64,000 bases of DNA from Agromyces aureus (GCF_001660485.1 NZ_CP013979.1:186001-250000); one strand, 5' to 3'; counted from the first letter of the stretch, positions 24,322 to 33,151 are shown. Translations and numbers: made by a program. Notes: generated from the sequence alone by a model not told the origin.

Positions 24322-26043
24322 TCAGGCGCCGGATGCCTCGAGCACGGCCATCGCCGCGTTGTGTCCGCCGATGCCGCTCACCGCGCCGCCGCGCACTGCG
24401 CCCGATCCGCAGAGGAGCACGTGCGGATGCCGCGTCGCGACGCCCCATCGTTCGGCCGGCGTCGCGAGCGGCGCACCGGGCTCCGCCCACGGCCATGACA
24501 GCGGCCCGTGGAAGATGTTGCCGCCCGGCATCGCGAGCGCGTGCTCGAGGTCGAGCGTGGTCTTCACCTCGATGCACGGCCGGCCCGCGGCATCCGTCGC
24601 GATGACGTCTTCGATCGGCTCGGCGAGCACCGAGTTCAGCGACGCGAGCACTTCGGCCTGCAGCCGCTCGCGCAGGGCGTCGTTGCCGAGCCGCTCCACG
24701 AGCCGGTGCGGCGCGTGCAGCCCGAAGACCGTGAGCGTCTGGTAGCCGGCCTCGACGAGCTCGGGCGCGAGGATCGACGGGTCGCTCAGCGTGTGGCAGT
24801 AGATCTCGCACGGCAGCGGTGACGGCACCTCGCCGCGCGCGGCCGTGCGGTACGCCGTCGCGAGCTGCGACTCGAGCTCGTTGATGTGGAACGTGCCCGC
24901 GAACGCCACCTCGGGGGCGACCGACGTGTCGCGCAGGCGAGGCAGGCGCGTGAGCAGCAGGTTGACCTTGACCTGCGCGCCCTCGGGCTCGGCGAGATGC
25001 CGCAGCCGCTCGCGCACGACGGACGGCAGGCCGACCTTGAGATCGGGCACGAACGGCGACTGCACCGCCGGGGCGATCGCCGAGTCGACGAGGGCCTCGG
25101 TGAACCGCTCGGAGACGGCCGCCGCATCGGCCGCGGTGTCGAGCAGGCGCTCGAGCACCGCCGGGGCGACGTTCGAGAGCACGGTCGCCGCCGTCGCCTC
25201 GTGCTCCCCGCCGTCGTGCAGGTAGATCACCCGGCCGTCGGGGTCGACCGAGAGCACCTCGGCGCCCGTCACGAGCTCGGCGCCGGCCTCGCGCGCGGCC
25301 CGGGCGAGTTCGCCCGTGACGGCGCCCATGCCGCCGACGGGCACGTCCCAGTCGCCGGTGCCACCGCCGATGACGTGGTACAGGAAGCAGCGGTTCGCGT
25401 CGAGCGACGGGTCGTCGAGCTCGGTGAAGGTGCCGATCAGGCCGTCGGTCGCGACGACGCCGCGCACGAGGTCGCTCGTGAAGCGCGCGTCGACGACCTC
25501 GCCGAGGGGGCGCTCCACGAACTCCGACCAGGCGCGCGCGTCATCCACGAGTGCGCGCGCCTCCTCGCGCGTCGGCAGCGGTTCGGTGAGCGTGGGGAAG
25601 AGGCGTTCGGCCAGCCGTGCGGTGTCGGCGTAGAACGAGCCCCAGGCCGCGGCATCCGCTTCGGCGTCGACCTTCGCGAACGCGGCGACGGATGCCTCGG
25701 GCGTGGCGTCGGCATCGACGAGCAGGCCTCGCGACGGGTCGCGAGGGTCGGGCGTGTACGACGAGAAGCGTCGGCGCACGAGCCGGATGTCGAGCCCGAG
25801 GTCGTCGATGATGCGCTGCGGAAGCAGGCTCACGAGGTACGAGTAGCGCGAGAGGCGCGCGTCGACGCCGTCGAACGCCTGCGCCGAGACGGCAGCGCCG
25901 CCGAGGTGGTCGTCGCGTTCGAGCAGCAGCACGCGGCGTCCGGCTCGGGCGAGGTAGGCGGCCGCGGTGAGGCCGTTGTGGCCGCCGCCGACGATCACGA
26001 CGTCGTGGTCGTGGCGGGCGCGCTCGTGGTGGAGGAGGGGCAT
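24322..26043 (-). CDS. PYROXD2/phytoene desaturase-like FAD-dependent oxidoreductase
   Basis: A 573-residue FAD/NAD(P)-binding amine-oxidase-fold protein. The dinucleotide motif VVIVGGGHNGLTAAAYLARAGRRVLLLE starts at about residue 15, with GGAAVSAQAF following. VGGMGAVTGELARAAREAGAELVTGAEV and the C-terminal FAD motif HVLLCGSGAVRGGAVSGIGGHNAA are as in the CrtI/PYROXD2 group. Length is typical of PYROXD2-like proteins rather than of the roughly 500-residue carotenoid desaturases, and no other carotenoid gene is near. The substrate is unknown. Its promoter region shares a TetR-type palindrome with the divergent beta-helix gene. Confidence 0.9.
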   Translation of the reverse strand: MPLLHHERARHDHDVVIVGGGHNGLTAAAYLARAGRRVLLLERDDHLGGAAVSAQAFDGVDARLSRYSYLVSLLPQRIIDDLGLDIRLVRRRFSSYTPDPRDPSRGLLVDADATPEASVAAFAKVDAEADAAAWGSFYADTARLAERLFPTLTEPLPTREEARALVDDARAWSEFVERPLGEVVDARFTSDLVRGVVATDGLIGTFTELDDPSLDANRCFLYHVIGGGTGDWDVPVGGMGAVTGELARAAREAGAELVTGAEVLSVDPDGRVIYLHDGGEHEATAATVLSNVAPAVLERLLDTAADAAAVSERFTEALVDSAIAPAVQSPFVPDLKVGLPSVVRERLRHLAEPEGAQVKVNLLLTRLPRLRDTSVAPEVAFAGTFHINELESQLATAYRTAARGEVPSPLPCEIYCHTLSDPSILAPELVEAGYQTLTVFGLHAPHRLVERLGNDALRERLQAEVLASLNSVLAEPIEDVIATDAAGRPCIEVKTTLDLEHALAMPGGNIFHGPLSWPWAEPGAPLATPAERWGVATRHPHVLLCGSGAVRGGAVSGIGGHNAAMAVLEASGA

Positions 26044-26089
26044 GCCACGAGCGTAGGCGACCCGACCGCTTCGTCATCTGGGAAAGAAA

Positions 26090-26107
26090 TTACTGACAAG
26101 TCAGTAA
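26090..26107. promoter_or_regulatory. TetR-type palindromic operator candidate
   Basis: TTACTGAC-AA-GTCAGTAA is a perfect 8+8 palindrome in an unusually AT-rich patch (GGAAAGAAATTACTGACAAG, then TCAGTAAGTG). It is 47 bases upstream of the minus-strand oxidoreductase start and 122 bases before the plus-strand gene. The half-site ACTGAC/GTCAGT is typical of TetR-family repressors, but no TetR gene is in the window. Confidence 0.65.
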
Positions 26108-26231
26108 GTGTTCCCATATGCTGACGTCGCGACCGCGCCGAGGAAGGCGTCGGCCGTGCACCACCTCGCACTGACCCGGTACCACGGCGGCGCGATCTGC
26201 CGCCGGCCGACGTTCAAAGGAGAACCTTGTG

Positions 26232-28631
26232 ATGCACCGCACCAGGGCGGACCACCCGCCCACCAGATCGAGCCGGCTCATCGGAGCCGGCGCCGCCATC
26301 GCGGCACTGGCCATCGCCGGAACCGCGCTCGGCGCGGCACCCGCGTACGCCGCCGAGCCCGACTTCGGCCCCAACGTGACGATCTTCGACTCGTCGTGGA
26401 CGGCCGACCAGATCAGCGCGGCCCTCATGGCCGCGTCGACCGAGGCCGAATTCAGCCTCAACCGGCACCAGTTTTTCTTCAAGCCGGGCACCTACGGCTC
26501 CGCCGCCGGCCAGAACAACCCCGGCACGGCGACCGGCATCGTGAACTCCGAGCTCGGGTACTACCAGGCGGTGGCCGGCCTCGGCGCCTCGCCCGAGGAC
26601 GTGCGCATCAACGGCGCGATCCACGTCGAGCCCGTGCGCCAGTGCGAGGCCAACCCGTGGGACTGCCAGCAGCCCGGCTCGCTCACTCGGTTCTGGCGTT
26701 CGATGTCGAACCTCACGTTCAACCCGATCCAGCGTCCGGTGGGCATCGACGCCAACCGGCCGTTCCCGAGCGGCATCACGAACGCGCACCAGATGCGCTT
26801 CGCCGTCTCGCAGGCTGCGCCGCTGCGCCGCATCAACATCGAGGGCGACCTCACGCTGATGGGCCGCGTCGGCGAGTACGCCTCGGGCGGATACCTCGCG
26901 AACTCGAAGGTCTCCGGAACCTTGGTGAGCGGTTCGCAGCAGCAGTGGTTCACGCGCGACTCGAACGTCGGAACGTGGGACGGCGGCGTCTGGAACATGG
27001 TGTTCTCGGGCGTCGACGGCGCGCCCGCGACCGACTTCGGGCCCCTGCCCGGCGGCGGCAACGGCAACAAGACGAACGTCGCCGAGACGCCGATCAACCG
27101 CGAGGCGCCGTTCCTCTACCTCGACGGCTCCGATTACAAGGTGTTCGTGCCGAAGGCCAAGCAGAACACGAGCGGTGTCGACTGGTCGACCAGCGCTGCC
27201 TCCGGCCAGTCGATCGCGATCGACGACTTCTTCATCGCGCACGAGGGTGCCACGGCCGCGCAGCTGAACGCCGCGCTCGCCGCGGGCAAGCACCTGCTCA
27301 TCACGCCAGGCGTCTACAACCTCGACGCGCCGCTGCACGTCGACCGCGCCGGCACCGTCGTGCTCGGGCTCGGCTACGCGTCGCTCGTGCCCACCGCGGG
27401 CAACGCCGCGATCGAGGTCGGCGACGTCGCCGGCGTCAAGATCGCCGGACTCACCATCGATGCGGGCACGACGCTCTCCGACGTGCTGCTGAAGGTCGGG
27501 CCCGATGGCGCGAGCAACTCGGACCCCGCAGACCCGACGACGCTCTCCGACGTGTTCATCCGCGTCGGCGGCCCGTGGGCCGGCAAGGCCACGACGAGCA
27601 TCGAGGTCAACAGCCCCGACACGCTGCTCGACCACATCTGGGCCTGGCGCGCCGACCACGGCGACGGCGTCGGCTGGACCTCGAACGTCGGCGACCACGG
27701 CGTGGTCGTGAACGGCGACGACGTCACGGCGCTCGGACTCTTCGTCGAGCACTACCAGAAGAACCAGGTCATCTGGAACGGCGAGCGCGGACGCACGATC
27801 TTCTTCCAGAGCGAGATCCCGTACGACGCGCCCACCCAGGGCGCGTACAAGGACGGCAACCGCCTCGGGTACGCGGCCTACCGGGTCGGCGACCAGGTGC
27901 GGCACCACCTCGCGCAGGGTCTCGGCGTGTACTCGTTCTTCGACAACCAGTACAACCAGAGCCAGGACATCTTCGTCGAGAGCGGCGTGCAGGTGCCGCA
28001 GCGACCGGGTGTGCGCGTCGAGTCGGCCGTCTCGGTCAAGCTCAACGGCACGGGCGGCATCAAGCACATCGTCAACGACCAGGGCGATGCCGCCCAGGGC
28101 GCGGGCGGCGGCATCTCGAAGTTCCTCGCGGTCTACGAGAGTGCGACCGATCCGAACGCGCAGAACCTGCAGGTGACCGTGCCCGAGGGTGCGCCCGGCG
28201 AGTTCGTGTGGAGCATCGACGGCACGAACGACATCGTCGACCTCGGCACGGCGGTCGAGAACGGCGACCACTTCGCCGCGGCCGGCACGATCAACCCGGT
28301 GCGCGTCACCGACACGCGTCGGGGCGCCACGCCCTGGTCGGTCTCGGCGCAGGTCGGCGACTTCGACTCGCCCGGGGGCTCGTTCTCGGGCAAGTACCTC
28401 GGCTGGGCTCCGAAGGTCGTCGAGGCCGGCGGCGGCGCCGTCGCGGGCGGGGCCGTGCAGTCGGGCTTCGTGAGCGGCGACGGGCTCTCCGAGTCGTCGA
28501 CCCTCGGCAGCGCGCCCGCAGGCCACGAGCGCGGATCGGCCAAGCTCGGCGCGGACCTCGATCTGCGGATCCCGGTCTCGGCGACCGACGGCACCTACCG
28601 GGCCACCCTCACGATCACCGGACTCGGTTGA
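26232..28631 (+). CDS. Secreted beta-helix protein (GH55-like) with WxL-like C-terminal domain
   Basis: About 800 residues. A signal peptide spans about 1-41 (RLIGAGAAIAALAIAGTALGAAPAYAAEP). The body is a pectate-lyase-like right-handed beta-helix of the type often deposited as 'coagulation factor 5/8 type domain protein'. Typical segments are FFFKPGTYG, GYYQAVAGLGASPEDVRING, GSQQQWFTRDSNVGTWDGGVWNMVFSGV (given in parts), LLITPGVYNL, DHIWAWRADHG and NGDDVTALGLFVEHYQKNQVIWNGE. The repeated gatekeeper-helix layout resembles GH55 exo-beta-1,3-glucanases, but activity is not shown. The last 120 residues (VTDTRRGATPWSVSAQV, FSGKYLGW, GSAKLGADLDLRIP, YRATLTITG) resemble a WxL surface domain. AAAGGAG precedes both GTG 26229 and ATG 26232. 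The DUF916 gene follows by 124 bases. Confidence 0.82.
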   Translation: MHRTRADHPPTRSSRLIGAGAAIAALAIAGTALGAAPAYAAEPDFGPNVTIFDSSWTADQISAALMAASTEAEFSLNRHQFFFKPGTYGSAAGQNNPGTATGIVNSELGYYQAVAGLGASPEDVRINGAIHVEPVRQCEANPWDCQQPGSLTRFWRSMSNLTFNPIQRPVGIDANRPFPSGITNAHQMRFAVSQAAPLRRINIEGDLTLMGRVGEYASGGYLANSKVSGTLVSGSQQQWFTRDSNVGTWDGGVWNMVFSGVDGAPATDFGPLPGGGNGNKTNVAETPINREAPFLYLDGSDYKVFVPKAKQNTSGVDWSTSAASGQSIAIDDFFIAHEGATAAQLNAALAAGKHLLITPGVYNLDAPLHVDRAGTVVLGLGYASLVPTAGNAAIEVGDVAGVKIAGLTIDAGTTLSDVLLKVGPDGASNSDPADPTTLSDVFIRVGGPWAGKATTSIEVNSPDTLLDHIWAWRADHGDGVGWTSNVGDHGVVVNGDDVTALGLFVEHYQKNQVIWNGERGRTIFFQSEIPYDAPTQGAYKDGNRLGYAAYRVGDQVRHHLAQGLGVYSFFDNQYNQSQDIFVESGVQVPQRPGVRVESAVSVKLNGTGGIKHIVNDQGDAAQGAGGGISKFLAVYESATDPNAQNLQVTVPEGAPGEFVWSIDGTNDIVDLGTAVENGDHFAAAGTINPVRVTDTRRGATPWSVSAQVGDFDSPGGSFSGKYLGWAPKVVEAGGGAVAGGAVQSGFVSGDGLSESSTLGSAPAGHERGSAKLGADLDLRIPVSATDGTYRATLTITGLG

Positions 28632-28755
28632 TCGGGCTCGGTTGATCGGTTCGGGTCGGCTCCGGCCGGCCCGAACCACCCCGGCCGGGGCGAGCGCGTG
28701 TGCGGCGCCCGCCCCGGCCACCCCCCGTTCCACCCTCGACGACGAGGAGCACCAC

Positions 28756-29970
28756 ATGCGCACCGCGCCCGCCACCGACATCCGCTCGCCCCGAGCTCGA
28801 CGGGGTGCCGGCTTCGCGCTGCGCGGGCCGGCGTTCGTCGCGACACTCGTCGCCGCACTCGCGGCCGCCCTCGTGGCCGGTGCAGCGATTGCCCCCGCCT
28901 CGGCCGAGGAAGCCGACGGGCCCGAGGTCACGTGGGGCGTGCGCACGGCCGACACCACGTGGGGCGACGGCCGGGAGAACTACGCGTACGAGGTCGAGGC
29001 CGGCGAGACCATCGACGACGCCCTCGTCATCGCGAACCACGACGTCGTGCCGATCGAGCTCGACGTCTACGCCGCCGACGCGTTCACGACCTCCGACGGC
29101 CAACTGGATGTCGCGACCCGCGACGTGCGCCCCCGCGAGCTCGGAGCCTGGGCCGTGCCGGCCGCCGACCGGGTGACCGTGCAGCCCGGCGAGGCGGTCG
29201 AGGTGCCCTTCACCATCACCGTGCCCGCGAACGCGACCCCCGGAGACCACGCCGGCGGCATCCTCACCGCGTTGGCCGCGCCCGAGGTCGACGACGGGCT
29301 GACGGTCGACCGGCGGCTCGGCATCCGCATCCACCTGCGCGTCGGCGGCGAACTCGCGCCCGCGCTCGCGATCGACGACCTGCGCGTCGACTACTCCGGC
29401 ACCCTGAACCCGTTCGGCACCGGCGCCGCGACCGTGTCGTACACCGTGCGCAACGCGGGCAACACCAGGCTCGCTGCGGCTCAGGATGTCGCGCTGACGG
29501 GTCCGTTCGGCATGCTGCCGATGACCGTGGCCGGCGTCGCCGACGTTCCCGAGCTGCTGCCCGGCGAGACCTGGCCCGTCGAGGTGCGGGTCGAGGAGGT
29601 CGTGCCCGCGTTCGTGCTCACGGCCGGGGTGACGCTCGAGCCGGTGCCGCCGGCTGCCGTCGCTGCAGCCGACGCCGCTGCCGACGCCTCGCCCGCGCCG
29701 AAGCCGGTCGAGGAGGCCGCGTCGACCGCGGCCGTGCCCTGGACGTTGCTCGTGCTCGTGCTGCTGCTCGCCGCGGCGATCGTCGTCTGGGTGCGACTCG
29801 CTCGCCGCCGCCGCGCCCGGCGCAAGGCCGGCGAGGACGCCCGCGTGCAGGAGGCCGTCGACCGCGCGCTGCGCGAGCGCGAGGCGCAGGTCGGTGCTGC
29901 GGTCGGCTCGGAGCCGGCCCCGGAGTCGGCCCCGGAGCCCGAGTCCGAGTCCGAGCCCGTGCGGTCGTAA
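28756..29970 (+). CDS. DUF916/WxL-interacting cell-surface membrane protein
   Basis: A 404-residue protein with a signal peptide or signal anchor (about 20-47, AFVATLVAALAAALVAGAAI, ending ASAEE). Residues 50-180 match DUF916, the peptidoglycan-binding domain of WxL-interacting proteins: TWGVRTADTTWGDGRENYAYEVEAGETIDDALVIAN read in parts, then VPFTITVPANATPGDHAGGI and the RLGIRIHLRV strand. A second beta domain follows (185-305), then an Ala/Pro spacer, one helix (about 333-352), a basic R-R-R-R-A-R-R-K stop-transfer and an acidic Glu/Ser/Pro cytoplasmic tail. GAGGAG lies 6 bases before ATG. Position after the WxL-like beta-helix gene suggests it anchors that protein to the wall. Confidence 0.85.
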   Translation: MRTAPATDIRSPRARRGAGFALRGPAFVATLVAALAAALVAGAAIAPASAEEADGPEVTWGVRTADTTWGDGRENYAYEVEAGETIDDALVIANHDVVPIELDVYAADAFTTSDGQLDVATRDVRPRELGAWAVPAADRVTVQPGEAVEVPFTITVPANATPGDHAGGILTALAAPEVDDGLTVDRRLGIRIHLRVGGELAPALAIDDLRVDYSGTLNPFGTGAATVSYTVRNAGNTRLAAAQDVALTGPFGMLPMTVAGVADVPELLPGETWPVEVRVEEVVPAFVLTAGVTLEPVPPAAVAAADAAADASPAPKPVEEAASTAAVPWTLLVLVLLLAAAIVVWVRLARRRRARRKAGEDARVQEAVDRALREREAQVGAAVGSEPAPESAPEPESESEPVRS

Positions 29971-29971
29971 C

Positions 29972-30085
29972 GCCTCGATCGACGACCTGCCCCTTCGCGC
30001 GGAACGTCTTCGTCAGGCCTCGGGCGGTGATCATCTGGTTCGAGGTGTTCGGCTGGTTCGTCATATCTGCAGTCTTCTCGGCCAT
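29972..30085 (-). pseudogene. Truncated 5' remnant of an ABC transporter ATP-binding gene
   Basis: Starting from ATG at 30085 on the minus strand, the frame reads MAEKTADMTNQPNTS, then NQMITARGLTKTFRAKGQVV (residues 16-35). The latter is the N-terminal strand of drug-resistance ABC ATPases (DrrA-like), in which Walker A would follow within about 25 residues. Homology ends at about residue 36-38, where the sequence runs into the 3' end of the convergent DUF916 gene. No Walker motifs or permease remain. The YafY regulator that normally sits divergent to such transporters is intact. This looks like a deletion that removed the transporter but left its promoter and first 38 codons. Confidence 0.7.
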
Positions 30086-30086
30086 G

Positions 30087-30103
30087 CGGACAGGTTCTGT
30101 CCG
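30087..30103. promoter_or_regulatory. Operator palindrome between ABC remnant and YafY gene
   Basis: CGGACA-GGTTC-TGTCCG, a 6+6 dyad with a 5-base spacer. It starts one base beyond the ATG of the ABC remnant and ends 21 bases before the YafY ATG. The position is that of an autoregulatory YafY/WYL-type site. Confidence 0.65.
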
Positions 30104-30124
30104 GTTTCAGAGGAAGATTCAGGT

Positions 30125-31135
30125 ATGGCCGCAACCACCTCCAGAACCCTCGAACTGCTCTCGCTGCTGCAGAGCCATCGGCACTGGACCGCCCGCGAAC
30201 TCGTCGACCGGCTCGACGTCAGCGACCGCACGCTGCGGCGCGACGTCGAGCGCCTGCGCGAGCTCGGCTACGGCATCGAGTCGCTGCGGGGGAGTGCCGG
30301 CGGCTACCGCCTCGAGGCCGGAACCGGCCTGCCCCCGCTGCTCCTCACCGACGACGAGGGTGTCGCGATCGCCGTCGGCCTCCGCTCGCAGGCCACCGCC
30401 GGGCTGCGCGGCGCCGAGCACACGACGCTCAGCGCGCTCGCGAAGATCGAGCAGGTGCTGCCCGCGGCGCTGCGCCGGCGCATCGAGGCCCTGCAGTCGC
30501 ATGCGGCGGTCGGCCCCGGCATCGGCGGCGGTCGATCGGGCGGCGCGGGCGGTGCCGGCGCTCCGGCACCCGAGGTCGACTCCGAACTGCTCGGCCTGCT
30601 GGCCCTCGCCTGCCGCGACTCCGAACGGCTGCGCTTCCGGTACACGGATGCCGCGGGCGAGTCGTCGTCGCGGTCGGTCGAGCCGCATCGGCTGGTGCCC
30701 GTCGCCCGCCGCTGGTACCTGCTCGCCTTCGACCGCGACCGCGACGACTGGCGCACGTTCCGCCTCGACCGCATGAGCGACCCGTTCCAGACGCGCGTGA
30801 ACTTCGAGCCGCGGCCGATGACCGACGAGGAGGCGCGCACTCGGGTCGAACGCGCGCTGCGGTGGCGCGAGCGCACCGTGTCGATGCGGGTGGTGGCCGC
30901 GGTCTCCCGCGAAGCGCTGCAGGCCCACCTCGGCTGGTGGGGGCGCGACGTCGTCGCGATCGACGCCGAGCACTGCGCCTGGCCGCTCGAGGCCGACCTC
31001 GTCGAGAACCTCGTCATGGCCCTCATGTGGATGCCGCGCGGCGTGGCGTATCGCGTCGAGGGCCCGCCAGAGGTGCTGGCGTTCGTCGCCGAGCAGGCGT
31101 CGCGGTTCCAGGCGGCGGCGCCCGGTACAGCCTGA
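30125..31135 (+). CDS. YafY family transcriptional regulator (HTH_11 + WYL domain)
   Basis: A 336-residue regulator. The N-terminal winged helix spans 1-60 (LELLSLLQSHRHWTARELVDRLDVSDRTLRRDVERLRELGY, read in parts), with the GGYRL wing. A WYL ligand-binding domain covers about 155-230 (LRFRYTDAAGE, EPHRLVPVARRWYLLAFD, W-R-T-F-R-L-D-R) and a WCX extension follows. A Gly-rich linker (about 135-150) separates them. WYL domains bind nucleotides or other small ligands. The gene faces a deleted ABC transporter, so its original target is largely gone and the regulator may be an orphan or act elsewhere. Confidence 0.92.
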   Translation: MAATTSRTLELLSLLQSHRHWTARELVDRLDVSDRTLRRDVERLRELGYGIESLRGSAGGYRLEAGTGLPPLLLTDDEGVAIAVGLRSQATAGLRGAEHTTLSALAKIEQVLPAALRRRIEALQSHAAVGPGIGGGRSGGAGGAGAPAPEVDSELLGLLALACRDSERLRFRYTDAAGESSSRSVEPHRLVPVARRWYLLAFDRDRDDWRTFRLDRMSDPFQTRVNFEPRPMTDEEARTRVERALRWRERTVSMRVVAAVSREALQAHLGWWGRDVVAIDAEHCAWPLEADLVENLVMALMWMPRGVAYRVEGPPEVLAFVAEQASRFQAAAPGTA

Positions 31136-31198
31136 TCCGAGAGGACCGTTCGGTTCATCTCAGTGGCGGATGTCGGTGGGCCGGGGTTTCATGGGCGC

Positions 31199-31618
31199 AT
31201 GGACATCGCCTTCGTGGCGGGCTTCGGCCCCATCGGCACGGCCGACTCGGCATCGCTCGACTTCTGGCGTGGGTCGCTCGGCATCGCGTTCCACGAGAAC
31301 GCTCCGGGCTACTTCCACACCGAAGATCTGCGGGGCGTCAAGGCGTTCGCGATCTGGCCGCTGAGCCAGGCCGCCGAGGCGACCTTCGGCACGGCAGAGT
31401 GGCCGGCGTCGCTGCCGACGCCGCAGGCCTGGGTCGAGTTCGACGTGGCCTCGCCCGCGGCCGTCGCCGAGGCGGTCGAGGAGCTGCGCGCGGCGGGCCA
31501 CGAGATCCTCGTCGGCGCGCACGACGAGCCGTGGGGGCAGACGACGTCGCGTCTGATGAGCCCCGAGGGGCTGCTCGTCGGCGTCAGCTACACGCCCTGG
31601 ATGCACGAGCAGGCGTGA
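31199..31618 (+). CDS. VOC (glyoxalase/bleomycin resistance) family protein
   Basis: A 139-residue single-domain VOC protein. The two beta-alpha-beta-beta-beta halves are visible: SASLDFWRGSLGIAFHENAPGYFHTEDL and VEFDVASPAAVAEAVEELRAAGHEILVGAHDEPWGQTTSRLMSPEGLLVGV. The metal ligands in this subgroup are not clear, so a chemistry cannot be assigned. ATG 31199 is used. It follows the YafY gene by 63 bases on the same strand. Confidence 0.85.
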   Translation: MDIAFVAGFGPIGTADSASLDFWRGSLGIAFHENAPGYFHTEDLRGVKAFAIWPLSQAAEATFGTAEWPASLPTPQAWVEFDVASPAAVAEAVEELRAAGHEILVGAHDEPWGQTTSRLMSPEGLLVGVSYTPWMHEQA

Positions 31619-31652
31619 AACGCCTGGTCGGCTGACCGCTTCGCCCCGCGCG

Positions 31653-32045
31653 TCAGTCCTCGCGCTCGAGCGTGCCGATCTCGGAGCCGTCCTGGTCGAG
31701 CACGGTCATCGTGTCGTCGGCGATGGTCGCCTGACTGAGACCCTCGAGCCACGTATCGACGCTCTCGCAGGCCATGCGCGTCGAGGCGACGTCGTGGAAC
31801 TCGACATGGTCGGATTCGTCGACGGTCCACGAGCCGGTCAGCCGGTTGCAGCCGTCGGTGCCGGTGAGGCCGCCGCCGTCGGCGAGCACCAGCGACGGCT
31901 CGCTCGTCTCCGAGGTGTCGCCCCAGGTTCCGACGGGGTCGACCGAGCCGCCTCGATCGTCGCCCTCCTCGCCGAGACATCCTGACAGCAGGAGCACGGC
32001 CGTGATGGCGGTTGCAGTGATCGCGATCCCCCGAAGCGCATTCAT
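31653..32045 (-). CDS. META domain lipoprotein
   Basis: A 130-residue exported lipoprotein: signal peptide with lipobox LLLSGC (Cys about 23), an acidic linker, then a small META domain with the signature LTGTDGCNRLTGSW (about 60-73) and C-terminal MTVLDQDGSEIGTLERE. META-domain proteins include heat-shock HslJ; the function in actinobacteria is unknown. It converges with the VOC gene. Confidence 0.87.
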   Translation of the reverse strand: MNALRGIAITATAITAVLLLSGCLGEEGDDRGGSVDPVGTWGDTSETSEPSLVLADGGGLTGTDGCNRLTGSWTVDESDHVEFHDVASTRMACESVDTWLEGLSQATIADDTMTVLDQDGSEIGTLERED

Positions 32046-32135
32046 GGTCGCAGGGTAGCCCGGTTCGGAGCGTCGGCGCCAGAGGCCCGACCGCCCCGTC
32101 TTCGGGGGCTGGAGCTCGCCGGTAATGTGGCGGCC

Positions 32136-33083
32136 ATGCAGTGGGGTCGTCGGTACTTCGCGGTGCAGGCGATCGCCGGTGCCGCGTGGTGGGTCGCCGT
32201 GTGGATCTCGCCCTTCGTGCGCGAGGCCACGCTCGGCGGCCTCGATCCGGTCGCCGTGGCGATCCTCGACGTGCCGCTGTTCGTCGTCGCGTCGGCGATC
32301 GCCGCGTTCGGGGTGCGGGCCGCTGCGGTCGTGGTCACGGTCTGGACGATGCTCGTCACGGTCGGGCTGGCGGGGTATGCGACGGTCACCGGCGAAGCCG
32401 GATGGGGCGTGGTCTTCATGACCGCGGCCTCCTGCGGGTCGGCCGTCGCCCTGTGCCTGGTGCTCCTCGGACGCGTGCCGACCGAATGGATCATCGCCGG
32501 TCCGTTCGCATTCCGGCCCGCTGGCACGCGCACCTCGCCGACCGCGCACGTCTGGGCGACCGCGGCGCAGATCGTCGTGTTCTGGGGCCTGTTCCTCTGG
32601 GTGTTCCCGGTGCTGATCGCGGCACTCGAACAGCGGTGGGGGCTCTCGGCGACCGTCCCCTGGCTGGTCGATGCGGCCCGGCCCGTCGGCGTGGTCGTGT
32701 TCGTGCTCGCGAGCGCCCTCGGCATCTGGGCCGCTGCGGCGATGTCGACGAAGGGCGACGGCACGCCCCTTCCCGCGGCGATGCCGAATCGGCTGGTCAT
32801 CGCCGGGCCGTACCGCCACGTGCGCAATCCGATGGCGCTCGCGGGGATCGTGCAGGGTGCCGCGGTCGGCCTCGTGCTCGGGTCGTGGCTCGTCGTCGCG
32901 TACGCGATCGCCGGTTCGCTGCTGTGGAACTTCGCGATCCGGCCGTTCGAGGAGGCGGATCTCGAGGCACGCTTCGGCGACGATTTCCGCAGGTACCGGG
33001 CTGCGGTGCGCTGCTGGTGCCCGCGTCTGACCGCCGTCTCCGCGGCGGAGCTCGGCCGTGAGTCGGATCCGCTGATCCGCTGA
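32136..33083 (+). CDS. Isoprenylcysteine carboxyl methyltransferase-like membrane protein
   Basis: A 315-residue integral membrane protein with about eight helices. The C-terminal third has the ICMT/PEMT pattern: GPYRHVRNPMALAG (about 227-240) for cofactor binding, then a helix pair, FEEADLEARFGDDFRRYRAAVRCWCPR with the conserved Glu/Arg-rich end. Bacterial members methylate unknown lipids or terpenoid thiols using S-adenosylmethionine. The N-terminal half adds helices not found in short members. It diverges from the META lipoprotein gene, 90 bases between starts. Confidence 0.85.
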   Translation: MQWGRRYFAVQAIAGAAWWVAVWISPFVREATLGGLDPVAVAILDVPLFVVASAIAAFGVRAAAVVVTVWTMLVTVGLAGYATVTGEAGWGVVFMTAASCGSAVALCLVLLGRVPTEWIIAGPFAFRPAGTRTSPTAHVWATAAQIVVFWGLFLWVFPVLIAALEQRWGLSATVPWLVDAARPVGVVVFVLASALGIWAAAAMSTKGDGTPLPAAMPNRLVIAGPYRHVRNPMALAGIVQGAAVGLVLGSWLVVAYAIAGSLLWNFAIRPFEEADLEARFGDDFRRYRAAVRCWCPRLTAVSAAELGRESDPLIR

Positions 33084-33151
33084 CCAGCCGCGACATCGGG
33101 CCGCGACGATCGGGTCGCGACGCCGTCGGCCCGTGGGCCCGCGGTCGTCTC

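Noticed and set aside
26214..28958. 914-residue minus-strand open frame
   Set aside because: Antisense to the beta-helix gene, with no motif and shadow composition.
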